NCBI RefSeq assembly: GCF_000513095.1
Contig: NZ_BAUT01000010.1
Location: 1-64,000 of the forward strand
Direction: 5' to 3'
Source: Halalkalibacter wakoensis JCM 9140
Lineage (GTDB): Bacteria > Bacillota > Bacilli > Bacillales > Bacillaceae_D
DNA length: 64,000 bases
The position numbers and the translations under genes were made by a program. Of this stretch, positions 63,250-64,000 are shown one piece after another. Each line of letters opens with the position of its first letter. The stretch's first letter is position 1. The notes beneath the pieces were generated by a model. The model was given only the letters and a program-made list of their open reading frames with translations. It searched no databases and was not told the DNA's origin.

Positions 63250-64000
63250 ATGGATGTCGAGGTAAAACAACAGAAGAAGAAGCAGGCACATTTTTCAGAT
63301 TCAGAAGTAAAAGAACTGATTGCACGAAGCCAAGAGGGTGACCAGGACGCAAGAGATTTAATTGTTAACCGGAATACAAGACTCGTTTGGTCCGTTGTTC
63401 AACGTTTTATGAATCGTGGGTATGAAGCGGATGACTTGTTTCAAATTGGTTGTATTGGGCTAATCAAGTCAGTTGATAAATTTGATTTATCATATGATGT
63501 GAAATTTTCAACGTATGCAGTACCAATGATTATAGGGGAGATTCAACGATTTCTTCGTGACGATGGTACGGTTAAAGTAAGTCGATCCATTAAGGAACTT
63601 GGCAATAAAATTAGAAAAATGAAAGATGAAATGACCAAATCGCTAGGACGAACACCGACAGTGAACGAAATTGCAGAAGCTTTAGAAATCACGCCAGAAG
63701 AAGTTGTTTTTGCAGGCGAAGCAAGTCGGTCATTATCGTCTATTCATGAGACTGTTTATGAGAATGATGGAGATCCAATTACATTGCTTGATCAAATTGC
63801 AGACCAAACGGAAACAAAATGGTTTGATAAAATTGCGTTAAAAGAAGCAATCCGAGACCTTGATGAACGGGAGCGACTGATCGTTTATCTCCGGTATTAC
63901 AAAGACCAAACGCAATCAGAGGTTGCATCAAGACTTGGAATATCCCAAGTTCAAGTTTCGAGGTTAGAAAAGAAAATTCTAGAACAAATGAAGCTTGAAA
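63250..64000 (+). CDS. sigF: RNA polymerase sigma-F factor (3' end outside window)
   Basis: The first 250 codons of the forespore sigma factor SpoIIAC. ATG 63250 has AAGGAG upstream, 12 bp after spoIIAB. Region 2: NRNTRLVWSVVQRFMNRGYE, DDLFQIGCIGLIKSVDKFD and FSTYAVPMIIGEIQRFLRD; region 3 LGRTPTVNEIAEAL; region 4.2 RLGISQVQVSRLEKKIL near the window end. Only a few residues should be missing. It was found by reading the frame that runs off the sequence. Confidence 0.97.
   Translation, partial: MDVEVKQQKKKQAHFSDSEVKELIARSQEGDQDARDLIVNRNTRLVWSVVQRFMNRGYEADDLFQIGCIGLIKSVDKFDLSYDVKFSTYAVPMIIGEIQRFLRDDGTVKVSRSIKELGNKIRKMKDEMTKSLGRTPTVNEIAEALEITPEEVVFAGEASRSLSSIHETVYENDGDPITLLDQIADQTETKWFDKIALKEAIRDLDERERLIVYLRYYKDQTQSEVASRLGISQVQVSRLEKKILEQMKLE

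Overview
The window comes from a low-GC, Gram-positive, endospore-forming member of the Bacillaceae, probably from the alkaliphilic or halotolerant side of the family. Evidence is the order nudF - endoQ/yqxK - spoIIM - fur - yqzK - xerD - deoB - punA - pdp and dacF - spoIIAA - spoIIAB - sigF, an alpha/beta-type spore protein, MciZ-like, Sda-like and YycC-like peptides, a purine riboswitch on xpt, strong AAGGAGG ribosome-binding sites and abundant intrinsic terminators. No rRNA, tRNA, CRISPR array, intact prophage or insertion sequence was seen. The family and species assignment is inference from gene content and remembered B. subtilis gene order.

Layout. 0-3 kb: PPK2 polyphosphate kinase and AsnO asparagine synthetase. 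3-10.4 kb: a DUF3231 protein, then a tight operon of an Hpt-REC-GGDEF-REC diguanylate cyclase, a membrane-anchored HEAT-repeat protein, a processive family 2 glycosyltransferase and a CheY-like regulator, followed by a chemoreceptor. 10.6-14.3 kb: an SDR oxidoreductase, a riboswitch-controlled xpt-permease operon and two small genes (a zinc-ribbon protein and an Sda-like kinase inhibitor). 14.6-17.1 kb: a PTS EIIA / RNA-binding antiterminator / fructokinase operon with its own RAT-terminator leader. 17.4-28.5 kb: CstA, a YcgQ/YcgR-type permease pair, UPF0316, a COG0523 metallochaperone-type GTPase, DUF1028, an AEC transporter, UppP, a thioredoxin-like protein and DUF3866. 28.4-36.6 kb: the conserved nudF-to-pdp block.

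36.6-61.1 kb separates pdp from dacF and looks like accessory DNA inserted in an otherwise conserved block. It holds deoD; a probable inorganic-carbon locus (MpsC/YbcI-like, SbtA-like transporter, YbcF-like degenerate carbonic anhydrase) behind a leader with an intrinsic terminator; a MetQNI-type importer flanked by a dehydrogenase and an FMN-dependent hydroxy-acid oxidase; a CheY-like regulator plus hybrid kinase convergent with a large surface glycoside-hydrolase-like protein; and a string of catabolic or hydrolytic genes, a decayed RND pump and a spore-protein gene. 61.1-64 kb: dacF and the spoIIA operon, with sigF running off the end.

The strongest leads are (1) a c-di-GMP/phosphorelay exopolysaccharide system apparently split between 4.3-8.7 kb and 44.9-51.5 kb, joined by two very similar CheY-like regulators, and (2) the YbcI-SbtA-YbcF gene set, in which a single bicarbonate transporter replaces the usual MpsAB pair. 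Several reading frames (punA, sbtA-like, gldA-like, and a small secreted protein at 60.6 kb) are broken by single-base shifts, three of them in homopolymers, so sequencing error must be excluded before they are called pseudogenes. The RND pump is truly decayed.
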